Assembly (NCBI GenBank): GCA_947476045.1
Contig: CANJNZ010000007.1
Span: 1 to 64,000, forward strand
Direction: 5' to 3'
DNA from: Chthoniobacteraceae bacterium
Lineage (GTDB): Bacteria > Verrucomicrobiota > Verrucomicrobiia > Chthoniobacterales > Chthoniobacteraceae
DNA: 64,000 bases
In this document: positions 1 to 9,286 of the stretch, piece by piece
Numbering within the stretch: the stretch's first letter is position 1
Layout of the letters: each line of letters begins with the position of its first letter
Notes under the pieces: generated by a model
Seen by the model: only the letters and a program-made list of their open reading frames with translations
What the model was told of the DNA's origin: nothing
Databases searched by the model: none
Program-made: the position numbers and the translations under genes

Positions 1-135
1 ATCATCATGTTCGCCCAAAAACAAACAGCCATTTGCCCTATCGCCGCACTTCTTGCATCCAAAAGTCCAGTCGCCGCCCTCGCTCGTCTGACAAAAACAG
101 CCGCCCAGAAAACTTTCAGACGATCACCTCTTTAA

Positions 136-474
136 TCAGCGTTTCCTTATCTCAAAATACGGCTGACTGGCAGCATGACCTCCGATTCCAAGCCGGACAA
201 ACCGTCGGACGAACCAGCACCGGGAACGCGCTCCAACCGCGACGGCTTGGGAGCTATCGTTCGTGTGAAATGCGGGGCGCTCACGTATTCGCAAGTGAAC
301 GACGGGAAGTCCGGCTATCTTTCGCAGAGCACGCTGCCACTTTATTTCGGCCTCGGGGATGCGGAGAAAGTGGATCAAATCGAAGTAGTCTGGCCATCGG
401 GGAAAAAGACGCTGACTGGCCCGACCGACATCAACAAACTCATCACCATCATTGAAAAAACGAACGAACCCTGA
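136..474 (+). pseudogene. ASPIC/UnbV C-terminal domain fragment
   Basis: The frame ending at 474 encodes a typical ASPIC/UnbV (CRTAC1-type) C-terminal domain: the SNRDGLGA motif, a YLSQS motif, LYFGLGDAEKVDQIEVVWPSG, then a short tail. Homology seems to start near base 145 (YLKIRLTG) but an in-frame TAA at 133-135 precedes it, and no upstream frame in bases 1-135 reads like the FG-GAP/VCBS repeats that normally come before this domain. The first ATG (175) falls inside the domain. I therefore read it as the remnant of a larger secreted protein, cut by a deletion, frameshift or rearrangement. The alternative is that the small ORF 175-474 is translated on its own. Confidence 0.6.
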
Positions 475-527
475 CGCGCTCACATTCCGGCGGGCAAAAA
501 ATAGAACTTCCGGCATGTATCGGTAAA

Positions 528-1769
528 ATGCGATTTCGCCTTCACATCACCATTATCCTGATGCTGCTTGCAGCCGCAGCGGGTGCCGTGTTCGGTGTGA
601 TGTGGGCGCGCAGCAGAACATCGGGCACAGCCGCCGATGCTGTATCGCAACCAGCCCGCCCGATTGCCGCCAACCAGACGCCCGACGAACACGGTGTTTA
701 TCACGCGTATCCTGGGAACAACATTCAGGACCTCATCGAACTGGCGGCAAAGGACACTCGTAATAAGACAGTCCGCGTGCATAGCGGCACCTACCGTCCT
801 TTCCAGCACGGTCAGGCGATGATCTGGTTCAATCACAAGCATGATGGCATAACACTGGAGGCTGAGGGGGCGGTCATCTTAACCGCAGCAAATCCTGCCA
901 TCGCCGACTCCTCCCTCGAAACCTATCCGGCGGTCGTGAACCACGTGGTTTACTTTGGCGACGGCATCTCGCGCTCGACAGTGCTGCGCGGTTTCAAGAT
1001 CACTGGTGCCAATAACTTTGTCACACGCCAGACATTGCCGGGTCCCATTCAGCCTGAACGTGAACACGAAAAACTCAAAAACAGGGACTATGTGTTCTAC
1101 AAAGACGGTGGTGGGATCAAGATTTGGGGGCGTTCCTATCCCCTCATAGACCACGTGGAGATTTACGACAACTACACCAGCCCCTGTGGCGCTGCCATTG
1201 CCGTGCAAAACCTGGGCTTCATGGACAATGCTCCGCTCGTCAAAAACTCGATCTTTCGCAACAACCGCTCTCAGATCACCGGCTCAGCTATTGATCTTTT
1301 CTGGTCCGGCAACTCACTCGAACTCGAGAACTGCCTGTTCGTCAGTAACGTCTCCAATCGCGGCATCAATTTTTTCAAATTTCCAGCATACGGTTTCTCC
1401 GAGGAGAACGGATCTGGTGCGCTCACGGTCTTCCCCGGGAGCCGGGTCCGCGTTGAGCGATGCACATTTACTGGCAACTACAACGGCGTGGACGATCTCG
1501 CGAAGGGCAACATCTATCGCGACTGCATTTTCTGGAAGAATGACGCGAAGGGTGGAACCGCCCCTCTAGGACGCTACGAGATGGACACCGACGAAGCGAT
1601 GGTCGTCAATTGCTACTTCGGTGGCGCGACAACTAAAGCCGATCTACGCGGCACAATTGATAGAACCAAGAACACATTTGACGCGCCCGATCCGCAGTTC
1701 GACGTGCAATACGTGCCGCACGCCAAGGAATACGAAAAAGCTGGCTACCGCCCCATCGCACCTAAGTAG
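528..1769 (+). CDS. Membrane-anchored right-handed parallel beta-helix protein
   Basis: A 413-residue protein with an N-terminal hydrophobic segment (about residues 6-27) that acts as signal anchor or signal peptide. The rest shows the repetitive short beta-strand pattern of right-handed parallel beta-helix (pectate-lyase-like) proteins: an entry segment around residues 60-120 where coils of the form GTY/GITLEAEGAV are recognisable, then repeated N-x-F/N-x-I ladder positions (SIFRNN, CLFVSN, CTFTGN, CIFWKN). Proteins of this fold bind or cleave polysaccharides, but I see no pectate-lyase catalytic set, so no activity is assigned. It starts 53 nt after the ASPIC remnant, and converges with the DUF1501 gene downstream. 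Fold assignment is good; substrate unknown. Confidence 0.75.
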   Translation: MRFRLHITIILMLLAAAAGAVFGVMWARSRTSGTAADAVSQPARPIAANQTPDEHGVYHAYPGNNIQDLIELAAKDTRNKTVRVHSGTYRPFQHGQAMIWFNHKHDGITLEAEGAVILTAANPAIADSSLETYPAVVNHVVYFGDGISRSTVLRGFKITGANNFVTRQTLPGPIQPEREHEKLKNRDYVFYKDGGGIKIWGRSYPLIDHVEIYDNYTSPCGAAIAVQNLGFMDNAPLVKNSIFRNNRSQITGSAIDLFWSGNSLELENCLFVSNVSNRGINFFKFPAYGFSEENGSGALTVFPGSRVRVERCTFTGNYNGVDDLAKGNIYRDCIFWKNDAKGGTAPLGRYEMDTDEAMVVNCYFGGATTKADLRGTIDRTKNTFDAPDPQFDVQYVPHAKEYEKAGYRPIAPK

Positions 1770-1807
1770 CTGCCAATGACGTAGGCTCTAATCGAGTTCC
1801 CGTTGTG

Positions 1808-3298
1808 CTAACCTTTCGCGAACAGACTCATCACCGGTTTTCCGAGGCCGTCCTTGGTTACGTAGAATGGGCGCTCTTCGACGGTGTAGGCGAGCTTTGG
1901 CGAGATGCCCATCGCGCGGTAGAGCGTGGCGTGGAGGTCGGTGATGCTCACGGGATCGCGCACGGTTTTGCACGGGCGCTCGTCCGCTGTCTCACCGAAG
2001 ACGTGCCCACGTTTTATCCCGCCGCCGAAGAGCAGCACGCTGCCGGCTTCCGTGAAGTGTCTGTGCATCCCATAGTGAATGGGCTGCTGGATGCGGTCAG
2101 GCACGCGGGCCTGATCGCGCTGCCTCGCGCCGTCGCGGCCTTCCACCATCATGTCGCGCGAAAATTCGCTCGCAAGCACGACGAGCGTGCGGTCAAGCAG
2201 GCCGCGCTCTTCGAGATCGAGGACGAGCTGTGCGATAGGCGCATCAATCATCTTCTTCATGCTCACGAGCCGCGCGTGTCCGTTCTCGTGCGTGTCCCAA
2301 TTCAGAAACGGAATGTATTCCGTCGTCACCTCGATGAAACGCGCGCCCACTTCCGTCAGTCGACGTGCGAGCAGGCAGCCGAGGCCGAAGCGCCCGATGG
2401 TGTTCGATTCATAGCCGCCCTCGGTGTCGCTCTTTTTGGCTGCATCGAGTTTCATTGGATCGAAACTGGCGGGCACGTATTTCGCGACCGATTCCTTGGG
2501 TTCGAGTGAAAGGTCGAATGCCTTCGCGGCGGGCGAGCTGAGCAGACGGTGCGCGTTGTCCATCGCGCGAAGAAATGAATCGCGCTGATCCGCGCTGCCA
2601 TGCTGGCCGATGGGGCTGGCGTCGAGCAGGCGGCGGTAAAATTTGTCGCGATTTTCAAAGCGGCCGGGCGTCATGCCTGCGGGCGGCTGCACGGCGCGGA
2701 CGGCATCGTGAGGGAAGGGGATGTTGAACGGCCCATGCTCGCTGCCGAGAAACCCCGCCGTCGTGAACGCTTTCAATTCTTCCGACTCACCGAGATCAAA
2801 GCGCTGCCCGATATTGATGAACGCAGGCACCGCCGGATTGCGAGGGCCAAGCGTCTTCGCCATGAACGCGCCGATGTGTGGCGCTGCCACCGACTGCGGC
2901 GGCACGTAGCCGGTGTGCCAGTTGAATTGATGCCGCGAGTGCAGGATGAAACCGAGATCCTCCGCCATCGCCGAGTGGATGACGGTGCCTCGATCCATGA
3001 CCGCTGCGATTTTCTCCAGCCCCTCGGAAAAACGCAGTCCGTCCACCGCAGTCGGGATGCTCGGGAAGGTCGAGAGCACGCTGTTCGGATCCATGCCGCT
3101 TTCAAAAGGTGCATAGCGTTTCGGATCAAACGTCTCCGTATGCGCCATGCCGCCGCCCATCCAGAGCACGATGATCGTATCCGCAGTGGGTGCGATATTT
3201 TCCAGCTCGCCAGCGGCGAAAAGTCGCGGCGCACGAGCGGCGAGAGCGCCGAGTGTGGCGGCGGATGCGGTTTTCAAAAAGTCGCGGCGTGTCGTCAT
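1808..3298 (-). CDS. DUF1501 family protein, Tat-exported
   Basis: DUF1501 proteins belong to the alkaline-phosphatase/sulfatase-like superfamily and are exported; their substrates are not established. The start at 3298 gives MTTRRDFLKTASAATLGALA, a twin-arginine signal, and lies 2 nt after the stop of the upstream DUF1553 gene. A longer reading frame to 3460 exists but only runs through that gene. Visible family landmarks are the VLWMGGGMAHTETFDPK segment after the signal, a WDTHENGH motif and an LVVLASEFSRD segment. The length is 496 residues, normal for the family. It differs from the three DUF1501 proteins at 26-35 kb: it lacks their shared C-terminal [12 protein letters not shown] ending, so it represents a different subfamily. 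Confidence 0.9.
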   Translation of the reverse strand: MTTRRDFLKTASAATLGALAARAPRLFAAGELENIAPTADTIIVLWMGGGMAHTETFDPKRYAPFESGMDPNSVLSTFPSIPTAVDGLRFSEGLEKIAAVMDRGTVIHSAMAEDLGFILHSRHQFNWHTGYVPPQSVAAPHIGAFMAKTLGPRNPAVPAFINIGQRFDLGESEELKAFTTAGFLGSEHGPFNIPFPHDAVRAVQPPAGMTPGRFENRDKFYRRLLDASPIGQHGSADQRDSFLRAMDNAHRLLSSPAAKAFDLSLEPKESVAKYVPASFDPMKLDAAKKSDTEGGYESNTIGRFGLGCLLARRLTEVGARFIEVTTEYIPFLNWDTHENGHARLVSMKKMIDAPIAQLVLDLEERGLLDRTLVVLASEFSRDMMVEGRDGARQRDQARVPDRIQQPIHYGMHRHFTEAGSVLLFGGGIKRGHVFGETADERPCKTVRDPVSITDLHATLYRAMGISPKLAYTVEERPFYVTKDGLGKPVMSLFAKG

Positions 3299-3300
3299 GT

Positions 3301-6093
3301 TCAGCGGATGAGTTGGAATTCGGGAAGGTTCACGAGCGACCAGAGGAAGTCTGCGAGCACTTCGGGTGCGGGCTGTGAGCCGAGGAGTTCGAGCGCGATT
3401 TTCCGCTCGGTCGCGCCCGGCGGTCGGCAGAGAGACGAGAGGTAAGTGCGATCCAGCCACGCGCCGGAATCACGTGCGGCGTCGGCTGCGGTTTTGCTGG
3501 CGATGTTTTCCAGCGTGCTGTTGAGCGTCGTGCCGTTGGTGAGTTCCAGCGCCTGCAACGTGGTGGCGACGCTCGCGCGAGCGGGGATGACGATCTCACG
3601 GTTCGGACGGTCGAGCGCTACTTGCAGTGGATTGGCGGCACGGAGCGCAGCGCGGATTTTTCCGGCGTGCGCGGCGGTGCTCACGGCGGGGCTGAGCGAG
3701 CCGCCAAGTTCGACCGGGATGTTTGCGTAATCCTTGCGCGTGATCGGATCGAGTCCGGGGCCTTCGTCCACTGGCGTGACTCCGGGCGGGAGCGGCTGCG
3801 CCGTCGCCCAGTCCGCCTCGGAAACTGTAGTGCCGCCCCACACGCCTTCGGGATTGCGCCGCACGCGCCACGTTTCGTCGCTCACGATCTGGAGCGCGTC
3901 CGCTTTTTCGGGAAACACGCAGCGGAGATAGAATGCGAAGCCGCTTGTCCGGTTGAGGTGAGTTCTCGCACCTGGATATTTGTCCTGCTCGCCGGAACTC
4001 ACGTATTTTCCCGTGTGGCTGGAAACGTTGACGGCGATCAAGTTTTCCCCGGCGACGAGCAGTGGACGGAGATCATACACGGCAACTAGATCGCTGCGGA
4101 AATCGTCGTGCAAAACAGACTTCACCTCCTGCCCGTTGACGCGAACTGAAAATCCCTGACTCGCGAGGGCTGTGGCGAACGCCGTTTGTGGAACTTTCTC
4201 CAAAGTGATCCGTTTACGGAAAATCACACGATGCCGGTCGCTCTCCGGTAGCACATGATTGGTCCCAAGCTCAACCGGCGGACGCGGTGCTGTGGCTGCC
4301 GTTAGTTTTTGCTGCGCCGCCGTGAGCGCTGCCACGGCTGGCTCCAGTGCCGCACGGGCCTGCTCGATTGCCGCGCCACCCTCGGTAATCGCCGCCGCCA
4401 TTTTTGCCTGCGCATCGGCGAGTGTTTTCGTCGCCGTGTCGAGCTGCGTTCGCGCCTCCTTGAGTGCTGCGCGCTGCGGGCCGAGTTCCACCGGTTCGTT
4501 TGTCCAGACCCACTTCGGCATCTGCAAACCGCCAACGATTCCCGAGGCGGCGAAATCAAACTCCAATGAAGATGGCAGCCGCGCCCACTCGCCGCCCAGC
4601 GTGCTGAGCGCATCGCTGAACTGCTCCGCCGTGAGCCGCCGTGTGAGCGGGCCGCGAAAGACGAACTCTTCCTTTTCCCTCGGCCCCTCGACTGTCGGCA
4701 GTTGATACGTGCGCGAAGTGCAGATCGTTTCGATGGTGTGCTTCAAATCGTAGTGATGTGCGACGAGATCCTCCGCGAGCCAGTCGAGCAGGTCACGGTT
4801 CCACGCGGGCTTTTCCATGTCGTCGAGCGGCTCCACGAGTCCGCGCCCCATCAAGCGCGCCCACAAACGATTCACGATGGTGCTCGCGAGCCGTCCGTCC
4901 TTGGGGCTGGTGATGATTTCTGCGAGTCGTTTCAGACGATCGGGCTTCGCGGCCTTTCCATCGAGCGCGCCAATTTCTGGATACAAAAAACGCGCCGCCG
5001 CTTTCTTACCGGTCGGCTTGTCGCAATGGATGAGTTCCATCGTTTCGTCGGCATAAATCGCCGCGAGTCCATAGGCGTCGGCGAGCGACCAGTCGTTGAC
5101 AAAGCTGTCGTGGCAGCTCGCGCATTTCAAATTCACGCCGAGAAAAACCTGCGAGACGTTCTGGGCCGCTTGCATCGGCGGTAGCATGGAGGCGTTCACA
5201 TTTCCGCGCCAGATGATGCCGTGCGTGAAGCCCTCGCTGTCCTGCGTCGGATTCACCAGTTCGGCTACGAAACGGTCATACGGTTTGTTTTCCACCAGCG
5301 CGCGGTGCAGCCATCCGCTGATTTGTTTGCGCCCGCCATCAATGAAGCCCGCACCTTTATAGTCGTTTCGCAGCAGGTCGTTCCAAAACGTGAGCCAGTG
5401 ATCTGCGTAGTTGCTTTTGTCGGCGAGCAGCGTGCCCACGAGTTTTGCGCGCTTGTCCGCTGCGTTGTCGGCGAGAAAGGCGTCCAGTTGTTCCGGCGTC
5501 GGGAGAAGTCCGACGACATCGAGCCACACACGGCGTGCAAACGTGCGGTCGTCTACGGCATTTGGAAAACTCGTGCCCTTTTCCGCAAAGTAGCGCGAGA
5601 GAATATCGTCAATCGGATGCACGCTCGGTCGCTCTGGCAGCGTGACCGTGCGCGGATACAAATTTTGCGGCTGCGGTTTGGCGAAGGTAATCCCCGCCGG
5701 CCACGCCGCACCCTGATCAATCCACGCGCGCAGCAAACCCACCTGCTCAGCAGTCCACTTCGTTCCTTTCTTCGGCATCGCTGTTTCGGGATCGAGCCCC
5801 GACACCGCCTCGACAATCAGACTCTGTGCGCTCTTTCCAGCCACTGCCGCAACGCCCGTGTCGCCGCCTTTCAAAAACGATTCACGCGTCTCGATGCTCA
5901 GCCCGCCCTTGTCCTTCCCCTTAGCGTGGCACTTGATGCACGTGGCTTCGAAAAGAGGTTTGATTTCCTTTTCAAAATCCACCGCGCGTGCGGCTGGTGG
6001 CGGCAGTTTCTCCGCTAGCGTCGGCGATAATTCTGCTAACGCCGGGAGCGCGGACAGCAGGAAAACCGGGAGCAGGACGGAAAGCAGCTTCAT
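3301..6093 (-). CDS. PSCyt1-DUF1549-DUF1553 cytochrome c-like protein
   Basis: A 930-residue exported protein with a signal peptide (residues 1-20), a planctomycete-type cytochrome c domain with haem motif CIKCH at 52-56, DUF1549 with a second CASCH motif, and DUF1553 at the C-terminal end. Between the first part of DUF1553 and its end is an unusual insertion: an Ala/Glu/Gln-rich coiled-coil stretch (roughly residues 550-610) followed by a jelly-roll-like segment resembling galactose-binding domains (RITLEKVPQTA, SVRVNGQEV, GENLIAVNV). It is translationally linked to the DUF1501 gene 2 nt downstream. This pairing is the standard arrangement of the family in Verrucomicrobia and Planctomycetes; its biochemical role is not established, although electron transfer or polysaccharide degradation is often proposed. 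Confidence 0.9.
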   Translation of the reverse strand: MKLLSVLLPVFLLSALPALAELSPTLAEKLPPPAARAVDFEKEIKPLFEATCIKCHAKGKDKGGLSIETRESFLKGGDTGVAAVAGKSAQSLIVEAVSGLDPETAMPKKGTKWTAEQVGLLRAWIDQGAAWPAGITFAKPQPQNLYPRTVTLPERPSVHPIDDILSRYFAEKGTSFPNAVDDRTFARRVWLDVVGLLPTPEQLDAFLADNAADKRAKLVGTLLADKSNYADHWLTFWNDLLRNDYKGAGFIDGGRKQISGWLHRALVENKPYDRFVAELVNPTQDSEGFTHGIIWRGNVNASMLPPMQAAQNVSQVFLGVNLKCASCHDSFVNDWSLADAYGLAAIYADETMELIHCDKPTGKKAAARFLYPEIGALDGKAAKPDRLKRLAEIITSPKDGRLASTIVNRLWARLMGRGLVEPLDDMEKPAWNRDLLDWLAEDLVAHHYDLKHTIETICTSRTYQLPTVEGPREKEEFVFRGPLTRRLTAEQFSDALSTLGGEWARLPSSLEFDFAASGIVGGLQMPKWVWTNEPVELGPQRAALKEARTQLDTATKTLADAQAKMAAAITEGGAAIEQARAALEPAVAALTAAQQKLTAATAPRPPVELGTNHVLPESDRHRVIFRKRITLEKVPQTAFATALASQGFSVRVNGQEVKSVLHDDFRSDLVAVYDLRPLLVAGENLIAVNVSSHTGKYVSSGEQDKYPGARTHLNRTSGFAFYLRCVFPEKADALQIVSDETWRVRRNPEGVWGGTTVSEADWATAQPLPPGVTPVDEGPGLDPITRKDYANIPVELGGSLSPAVSTAAHAGKIRAALRAANPLQVALDRPNREIVIPARASVATTLQALELTNGTTLNSTLENIASKTAADAARDSGAWLDRTYLSSLCRPPGATERKIALELLGSQPAPEVLADFLWSLVNLPEFQLIR

Positions 6094-6205
6094 GTGGATT
6101 ACCTATTCCGCGAAATCGCTGAAGTATTCCATTTGTTTTTGCGCGCGGCTTTTACTGCACTGCTTGAATTCCTGCGCCGGTTCCGATTAGAAACTCTCAC
6201 TCCAC

Positions 6206-7603
6206 ATGACCAATTCAGGACTCGCGATTCCGGCTCCAAAGATCACTCCCGTTCTTGATGAAGCATTTCGCCCTGCTATTTTGGCGAATCGCGCATTTCT
6301 TGCCGCAGTCAGGGCGTCGGGAAAAGGGCAGGCCATCCTGCTGGCGATTGAGCAGACCGATGGCTCGGTGTTTTATTTTGCGACGGAGATTTTTGCCGAT
6401 GGTGCGCCAGGTGCGGCGGGCAATTTTGTTTATGTCGAGCGGCTGGTGAAGTTCCTTTTGTGGAGTTGGGGCGGTTGGCGTGTTTATCTCGACGGCCCGC
6501 AGGCACTCGGTGATCAACTGGCAAATCACTTTCGCAAAACGGCCGCTGGCAAGTTCGACTCGCACATCATCGGAGAGAAAATTTACGATCATCCCATCGA
6601 GGTCGTCGTCACGCATGAACTGCCGCCGCCACGCGCTGTGACCAAACCGCTCGGGCGTCATCTTGACGGCTGCCGCATCGGTTTCGATCTCGGCGGCAGC
6701 GATCGCAAAGTGGCCGCGGTGATGGATGGCAAGGTGGTGTTCAGCGAAGAGACTGTGTGGGATCCATATTTTCATCCCGACCCGCAGTATCACTTCGACG
6801 GCATCATGGATTCGCTGCGCAAGGCGGCGGTGCATTTGCCGCGTGTGGACGCCATCGGTGGCAGCTCAGCGGGTTGTTACGTGAACAATCGTGTAAAGGT
6901 CGCCTCGCTGTTTCGAGGTGTGCCGGCGGATGTCTTCGGCAAACGCGTGCGCGATATGTTTCTCGATGTTCAAAAGGCGATGGGCGGCGTGCCGCTGGAA
7001 GTCGTCAATGATGGCGAAGTCACCGCGCTTGCAGGCTCGATGTCGCTCGGAAAAAACGCGGTGCTTGGCCTCGCATTCGGCACAAGCCTCGCAGCGGGCT
7101 ACGTCACACGCGACGGCAGCATCACTTCGTGGCTCAACGAACTCGCCTTCTGCCCCGTGGACTACAATCCCGCCGCGACGCGCGATGAGTGGAGCGGCGA
7201 TTACGGAGTGGGCGCGCAGTATTTTTCGCAGCAGGCCGTCGGTCGCCTGATGCCCGCCGCCGGGATCGACGTGGATTCCAAAATACCGCTGCCGGAAAAA
7301 CTGAAGCACGTGCAGTCACTCATGGCTGAGGGCGACGCGCGCGCGCGGAAGATTTACCAGACCATCGGCACGTATCTCGGCTACACCATCGCGCACTACA
7401 CGAGCTTCTATGATTTTGATCACGTGCTCATTCTCGGTCGTGTGACCAGCGGTGAAGGCGGCGATGTCATTCTCTCCGGCGCCAAGGAAGTGCTGGGCGC
7501 AGAGTTCCCGGAACTCGCCGCGCGCATCGCATTCCACACACCGGATGAAAAAGACAAGCGCCACGGCCAGGCAGTAGCCGCAGCAAGCCTGCCGCAAATC
7601 TGA
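6206..7603 (+). CDS. ROK-type actin-fold ATPase (putative sugar kinase), zinc motif missing
   Basis: A 465-residue protein of the ASKHA/ROK class. Residues 159-168 (GFDLGGSDRK) form the first phosphate loop; IGGSSAGCYVNNRV, VNDGEVTAL (catalytic Asp region) and LGLAFGTSLAAGY follow in the expected order. Unlike typical ROK glucokinases it carries a ~155-residue N-terminal extension, and the CxCGxxGCxE zinc-binding signature is not present where expected (the segment reads ELAFCPVDYN). It is probably a kinase or regulator derived from the ROK family; substrate cannot be read from sequence. It is divergently transcribed from the DUF1553 gene, with 112 bp between them. Confidence 0.75.
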   Translation: MTNSGLAIPAPKITPVLDEAFRPAILANRAFLAAVRASGKGQAILLAIEQTDGSVFYFATEIFADGAPGAAGNFVYVERLVKFLLWSWGGWRVYLDGPQALGDQLANHFRKTAAGKFDSHIIGEKIYDHPIEVVVTHELPPPRAVTKPLGRHLDGCRIGFDLGGSDRKVAAVMDGKVVFSEETVWDPYFHPDPQYHFDGIMDSLRKAAVHLPRVDAIGGSSAGCYVNNRVKVASLFRGVPADVFGKRVRDMFLDVQKAMGGVPLEVVNDGEVTALAGSMSLGKNAVLGLAFGTSLAAGYVTRDGSITSWLNELAFCPVDYNPAATRDEWSGDYGVGAQYFSQQAVGRLMPAAGIDVDSKIPLPEKLKHVQSLMAEGDARARKIYQTIGTYLGYTIAHYTSFYDFDHVLILGRVTSGEGGDVILSGAKEVLGAEFPELAARIAFHTPDEKDKRHGQAVAAASLPQI

Positions 7604-7695
7604 TTGGTGGCGATCTGTTGCGCGCGAGGACGCATCCTTCGTGCTTGTATTGGCCGAGTGCGGGCTTTAGGCAGCGGCGCATGTGCACATCTCCT

Positions 7696-8757
7696 ATGGA
7701 ACTAAAGTCCGTGTCTCGCTTTGCCTCTCTACTCACCCGGGCATCCGCAATTTTTCTAGCACTCCTGGCTCCGTGTGGCTGGGCAGATGAGAAGCCAGCC
7801 GTGGGACTGATTCCGCATGCGCAGCAGGCGCTGGTGATTGATGGGAAACTTGACGAATGGAAGGGCGCATTCGTCACGCCGCTGAATGCGACGCACCCGG
7901 ATGTGATGAACCGGGCGACGCTGGTTTCCTATCTTTGGGACGAGCAGGCGCTCTACGTCGGAGTGCGTGCACTGGATACAAATCCCACGCACACCGCAGG
8001 CGATAATGCGCTCTATGATGGGGACGCGATTGAATTTTATTTCGACACGCGGCAGGGCGAGGAGCTTGGCGGGAAGAGTTGGGCGCCGGGGACGCTGCAC
8101 GCTTTTTTCACCGCGATCACCGGCAAGGAAATCAAACCCCGTTTCCGTGTCCGCGACATGCCCGCGTTTAAGGGTCTCGTTTTGCAAGGAGTGGAACTGG
8201 CTGCTGTGAAAACGGACAACGGCTACACGATGGAATTCAAACTGCCATGGGCAAATTTTCCCAATATGAAACCAAAAGTGGACATGCCGCTCGGCATAGA
8301 CATCGAGATGGGGAGCGCGGACGGTGCGCGACGTGTGCACAGGACGTTTGCCTACAGTTCGCCGACGAGCGTGGGCACGCCATCGACGCATGGCCGCGTG
8401 ATGCTCGTGGACAAAGTGGATACGGCAAATGTGAAAGCATTCAGCCGTGCGCTCATGCCATTCGATGCGCAGGTGCCGGGGAATTACGGACGGATTTACG
8501 GCGTCGCGTGCATTTCGCCGACCATCGCGGACGTGGTGACGAAAGTGGATGCGTTGCTGAAGGATTCCACCGGCAAGACGAGGAAGAAAATCGAGAACGC
8601 AGGAATCAGCACAGTGGGTGATGCCATGCGAATCTGGCGCGGGGAATGGGAGACGTTCGATCTGCCAAACGGAACTTACACACTGTCGCTGACCGCCCGC
8701 GATGCGGAGGGGCACATCATCGTCGAGCGCAGTCTGCCGGTTCTGCTGGAGCAGTGA
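7696..8757 (+). CDS. Secreted CBM9-like carbohydrate-binding protein
   Basis: The protein has a signal peptide (start MELKSVSRFASLL, cleavage expected after PCGWA), then a domain that begins ALVIDGKLDEWKGA and continues with YLWDEQALYVGVRALD, ALYDGDAIEFYFDTR and YTMEFKLPWANF. These are the typical strands of carbohydrate-binding family 9-like domains that occur in secreted proteins of polysaccharide degraders. A C-terminal region (about the last 110 residues) has no domain I recognise but looks like a beta-sandwich with a final GTYTLSLTARDAEG. I chose the ATG at 7696, because it puts the signal peptide at the N-terminus; ATGs at 7681 and 7618 are in the same frame. It stands alone on the plus strand, convergent with the next gene. 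Confidence 0.75.
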   Translation: MELKSVSRFASLLTRASAIFLALLAPCGWADEKPAVGLIPHAQQALVIDGKLDEWKGAFVTPLNATHPDVMNRATLVSYLWDEQALYVGVRALDTNPTHTAGDNALYDGDAIEFYFDTRQGEELGGKSWAPGTLHAFFTAITGKEIKPRFRVRDMPAFKGLVLQGVELAAVKTDNGYTMEFKLPWANFPNMKPKVDMPLGIDIEMGSADGARRVHRTFAYSSPTSVGTPSTHGRVMLVDKVDTANVKAFSRALMPFDAQVPGNYGRIYGVACISPTIADVVTKVDALLKDSTGKTRKKIENAGISTVGDAMRIWRGEWETFDLPNGTYTLSLTARDAEGHIIVERSLPVLLEQ

Positions 8758-8773
8758 GGCGTGTCTGCGTGTG

Positions 8774-9232
8774 CTATTTCGCCGCCGCAGCTTCTGGTAA
8801 TTTCGCCGACTGCCACGCAAGGAAGCGCCACTGGCCTTTCTCCTCGCGCCAGACGGCGAGGTAGCTGAGCAGCATTTCCATTTCACCATCAGCCCTCGCG
8901 ACTTTGATGCGTGTGCGTCCGCTCATCAGTGCGATGCCCGGTGCTGGGAAGGAAAAACTCCGTTCCACATACTCCCACGCGATATATTTCAAACGGCCAG
9001 CCGCGAGGGCATCCATGAAGGACGCCTTCGTGTCCACATTGCCGCTGGAGTGCGCGTAGCGGAGTTCATCGGAAAAAAGCGCGTCGAGCTTCGTGCGGTC
9101 GCTCGCGAGTGTGGCGGCTACGCGTGCGTCATCTGCTGTCTGCAAGGTTGCGGTGCGCGTTTCATCCGCGGCGCGGAGCGGGACGAATGCGATGGCGAAG
9201 ACAGACAGCAGACGGAGTAGGATGGATTTCAT
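8774..9232 (-). CDS. Secreted NTF2-like (DUF4440/SnoaL-type) protein
   Basis: A 152-residue protein with a signal peptide (residues 1-21, ending VPLRA) and an NTF2-like cone fold of the DUF4440 class: RVAATLASDRTKLDALFSDE, then YAHSSGNVDTKASFMDAL, a strand with ALMSGRTRIKV, and the closing WREEKGQWRFLAWQSAKL. This fold serves as a ligand-binding or small-enzyme scaffold and the family is functionally mixed, so no substrate is given. The gene converges with the CBM9-like gene, only 16 nt apart, with no obvious hairpin between them. Confidence 0.8.
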   Translation of the reverse strand: MKSILLRLLSVFAIAFVPLRAADETRTATLQTADDARVAATLASDRTKLDALFSDELRYAHSSGNVDTKASFMDALAAGRLKYIAWEYVERSFSFPAPGIALMSGRTRIKVARADGEMEMLLSYLAVWREEKGQWRFLAWQSAKLPEAAAAK

Positions 9233-9286
9233 GATAGCGACGCTGGCAGGATTTGTGGTGCTGGGGAAATCATTCGCGCCGCGAAG

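Noticed and set aside
33-455. 140-residue frame at the window start
   Set aside because: It is out of frame with the ASPIC/UnbV domain and has an Arg/Ser-rich composition typical of shadow frames.
1805-2509. 234-residue frame on the plus strand
   Set aside because: It is antisense to DUF1501 and shows no family resemblance; G+C-rich third positions keep the antisense frame open.
3299-3460. N-terminal extension of the first DUF1501 gene
   Set aside because: It lies wholly within the C-terminal coding part of the DUF1553 gene, and the Tat signal begins at 3298.
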